Source of the DNA: Clostridiales bacterium
Lineage (GTDB): Bacteria > Bacillota > Clostridia > Oscillospirales > Ruminococcaceae
Direction: 5' to 3'
NCBI GenBank assembly: GCA_012800685.1
Contig: JAAZIT010000293.1
Location: forward strand, 1-6,261
DNA: 6,261 nucleotides
Below, piece by piece: positions 5,337 through 6,261 of this stretch. Position numbers and translations under genes: made by a program. Numbering within the stretch: the first letter of the stretch is position 1; each line of letters begins with the position of its first letter. The notes under the pieces are model-generated. The model saw nothing but the letters and a program-made list of their open reading frames with translations. It had not been told where the DNA came from and made no database searches.

Positions 5337-5681
5337 ATGTCAGAAGAGTTAGATTATACAGTTGATCTTTATACACTAGTTGATGAAGATGGAAAAGAGC
5401 AAACATTTGAAATGCTTGATGCTATGCAGGTTGAGGAACAGGATTATTACGCACTTACACCTTATTATGGAGAGGATGCAGATGCAACGCTCCAAGATGA
5501 TGGTGAGCTTGTTATTCTTAAAGCTGCAAAAGATGAGAATGGCGAAGATATAATGATTTCGATTGACGATGATGATGAATTTGAAAAAATCGGAGCATTG
5601 TTTATGGAGCGTATTGAAGAAATGTTTGACCTTGATGAATGTGACTGCGGCGATGATGACTGTGACTGTCATCTAAATTAG
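5337..5681 (+). CDS. DUF1292 (YrzB-like) small acidic protein
   Basis: The 114-residue cytoplasmic protein has the DUF1292 pattern: a short N-terminus, then LYTLVDEDGKEQTFEMLDAM, YYALTPY, ELVILKAA and a strongly acidic second half. I chose ATG 5337 because GGAGGT lies at 5325-5330 with 6 bases spacing; an in-frame TTG at 5295 and ATG at 5301 have no such site. The function of the family is not established. The C-terminus is unusual: the last 13 residues (CDCGDDDCDCHLN) hold four cysteines (102, 104, 109, 111) and a histidine among aspartates, which could bind metal; that is inference. The gene has its own strong promoter and is followed after 22 bases by the SH3b lipoprotein, so the two are probably one operon. 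It is not beside ruvX or alaS, where such genes often lie. Confidence 0.9.
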   Translation: MSEELDYTVDLYTLVDEDGKEQTFEMLDAMQVEEQDYYALTPYYGEDADATLQDDGELVILKAAKDENGEDIMISIDDDDEFEKIGALFMERIEEMFDLDECDCGDDDCDCHLN

Positions 5682-5703
5682 TGTGCACTTTCGGAGGTGT
5701 TTT

Positions 5704-6108
5704 ATGAAACGTATCTTATTAATATCAAGTGCTTTAGTGGCAGTTTTATTGTTATCTAGCTGTAGCTTTCATGATATTGAAAGTAATAAATCAATTATAA
5801 CAACGACAACTGTTGATTCTAATAGTACTGGTTTTGTACCTGAAGGTACAACAACACCAAGTTCAACAAATACCCCAACTACAGACAGCACTGAAAATCC
5901 AGACAGTAAAGATGGATATCCAGTAAAAATGAAAACAACTGCTAACGTAAATGCACGAGCAGGAGCTTCAACTGTTGATGAAATTTTAAAAATTTTACCA
6001 GAGGGAACCGAAATAAATGTTACTGGTGATTCTGGCGAATGGTACAAAATTGATGTGGATGGAAAAGAAGCTTTTGTTATAAAGGAATATGTTAAGGTTG
6101 TTGAGTAA
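5704..6108 (+). CDS. Lipoprotein with C-terminal bacterial SH3 domain
   Basis: The 134-residue protein starts at ATG 5704, with GGAGG at 5693-5697 (6 bases spacing). The in-frame GTG at 5683 would place the ribosome site inside the gene and break the signal peptide, so I reject it. Residues 1-20 are a lipoprotein signal ending in LSSC, with Cys20 as lipid anchor. Residues ~25-72 are a Thr/Ser/Asn/Pro-rich linker. Residues ~76-134 are a bacterial SH3 (SH3b) domain: NVNARAGAST, ILPEGTEINVTGDSGEWYKI, then EAFVIKEYVKV. SH3b domains typically bind peptidoglycan, so a cell-envelope role is likely; no catalytic domain is present. It follows the DUF1292 gene by 22 bases. No clear terminator is visible in the 153 bases after it, only an AT-only hairpin near 6165-6185. 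Confidence 0.9.
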   Translation: MKRILLISSALVAVLLLSSCSFHDIESNKSIITTTTVDSNSTGFVPEGTTTPSSTNTPTTDSTENPDSKDGYPVKMKTTANVNARAGASTVDEILKILPEGTEINVTGDSGEWYKIDVDGKEAFVIKEYVKVVE

Positions 6109-6261
6109 TTGAGTTGTCAAGTAGTTAAGTATTAAAGTAAGATAAAATTTTGATATCCAATCGTATTATTTATTAAAATAATATAAAATATTTTAGCTTT
6201 TACTTGATAATTTTTATACTTAAAATTTCACCAATTAATTTTACACATTACTACTATAGCA

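Overview
The window reads as chromosomal DNA of an AT-rich Gram-positive anaerobe of the Clostridia type. This is an inference from the AT-rich codon use, strong GGAGG-type ribosome sites, two lipoproteins with Gram-positive style lipoboxes, a clostridial-looking DUF1292 protein and a CNNM/CBS 'hemolysin' family protein. Nothing identifies the species. I see no tRNA, rRNA, transposase, phage gene or CRISPR array.

Layout. (1) Positions 1-2402, + strand: the 3' part of a CNNM/CBS/CorC_HlyC membrane protein gene, open at the left edge, is followed after 44 bases by a transglutaminase-like lipoprotein gene, probably in one operon. (2) Positions 2403-2576: a convergent intergenic gap with a 15-bp hairpin that can act as a terminator. 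(3) Positions 2577-3286, - strand: rpe (ribulose-phosphate 3-epimerase), single gene, TTG start, with its own clear promoter. (4) Positions about 3290-5210: almost 2 kb with no credible protein gene. On the - strand it holds two candidate RNA genes. One is a candidate sRNA of about 200 nt (3503 down to 3301) ending in a hairpin terminator. The other is a candidate giant RNA of about 1.17 kb (5137 down to 3967), with a near-consensus promoter, many hairpins, four copies of a 17-nt motif and a GAAA-capped terminator. Positions 3540-3966 between them hold only AT-rich short repeats. (5) Positions 5214-6108, + strand: a strong divergent promoter with a large dyad on its -35 box, then a DUF1292 acidic protein and an SH3b-domain lipoprotein, 22 bases apart. 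Positions 6109-6261 hold no gene that I can support.

How it fits together. The protein genes are ordinary: envelope proteins (CBS membrane protein, transglutaminase lipoprotein, SH3b lipoprotein), one pentose-phosphate enzyme and a small conserved acidic protein. The unexplained part is the - strand noncoding block. Its strand is supported by promoters, terminators and a recurrent pattern: stems that close with G.U on the - strand become A.C mismatches on the + strand. I could not match either RNA to a family I know, so the 1.17-kb RNA is the best candidate for an undescribed element here.
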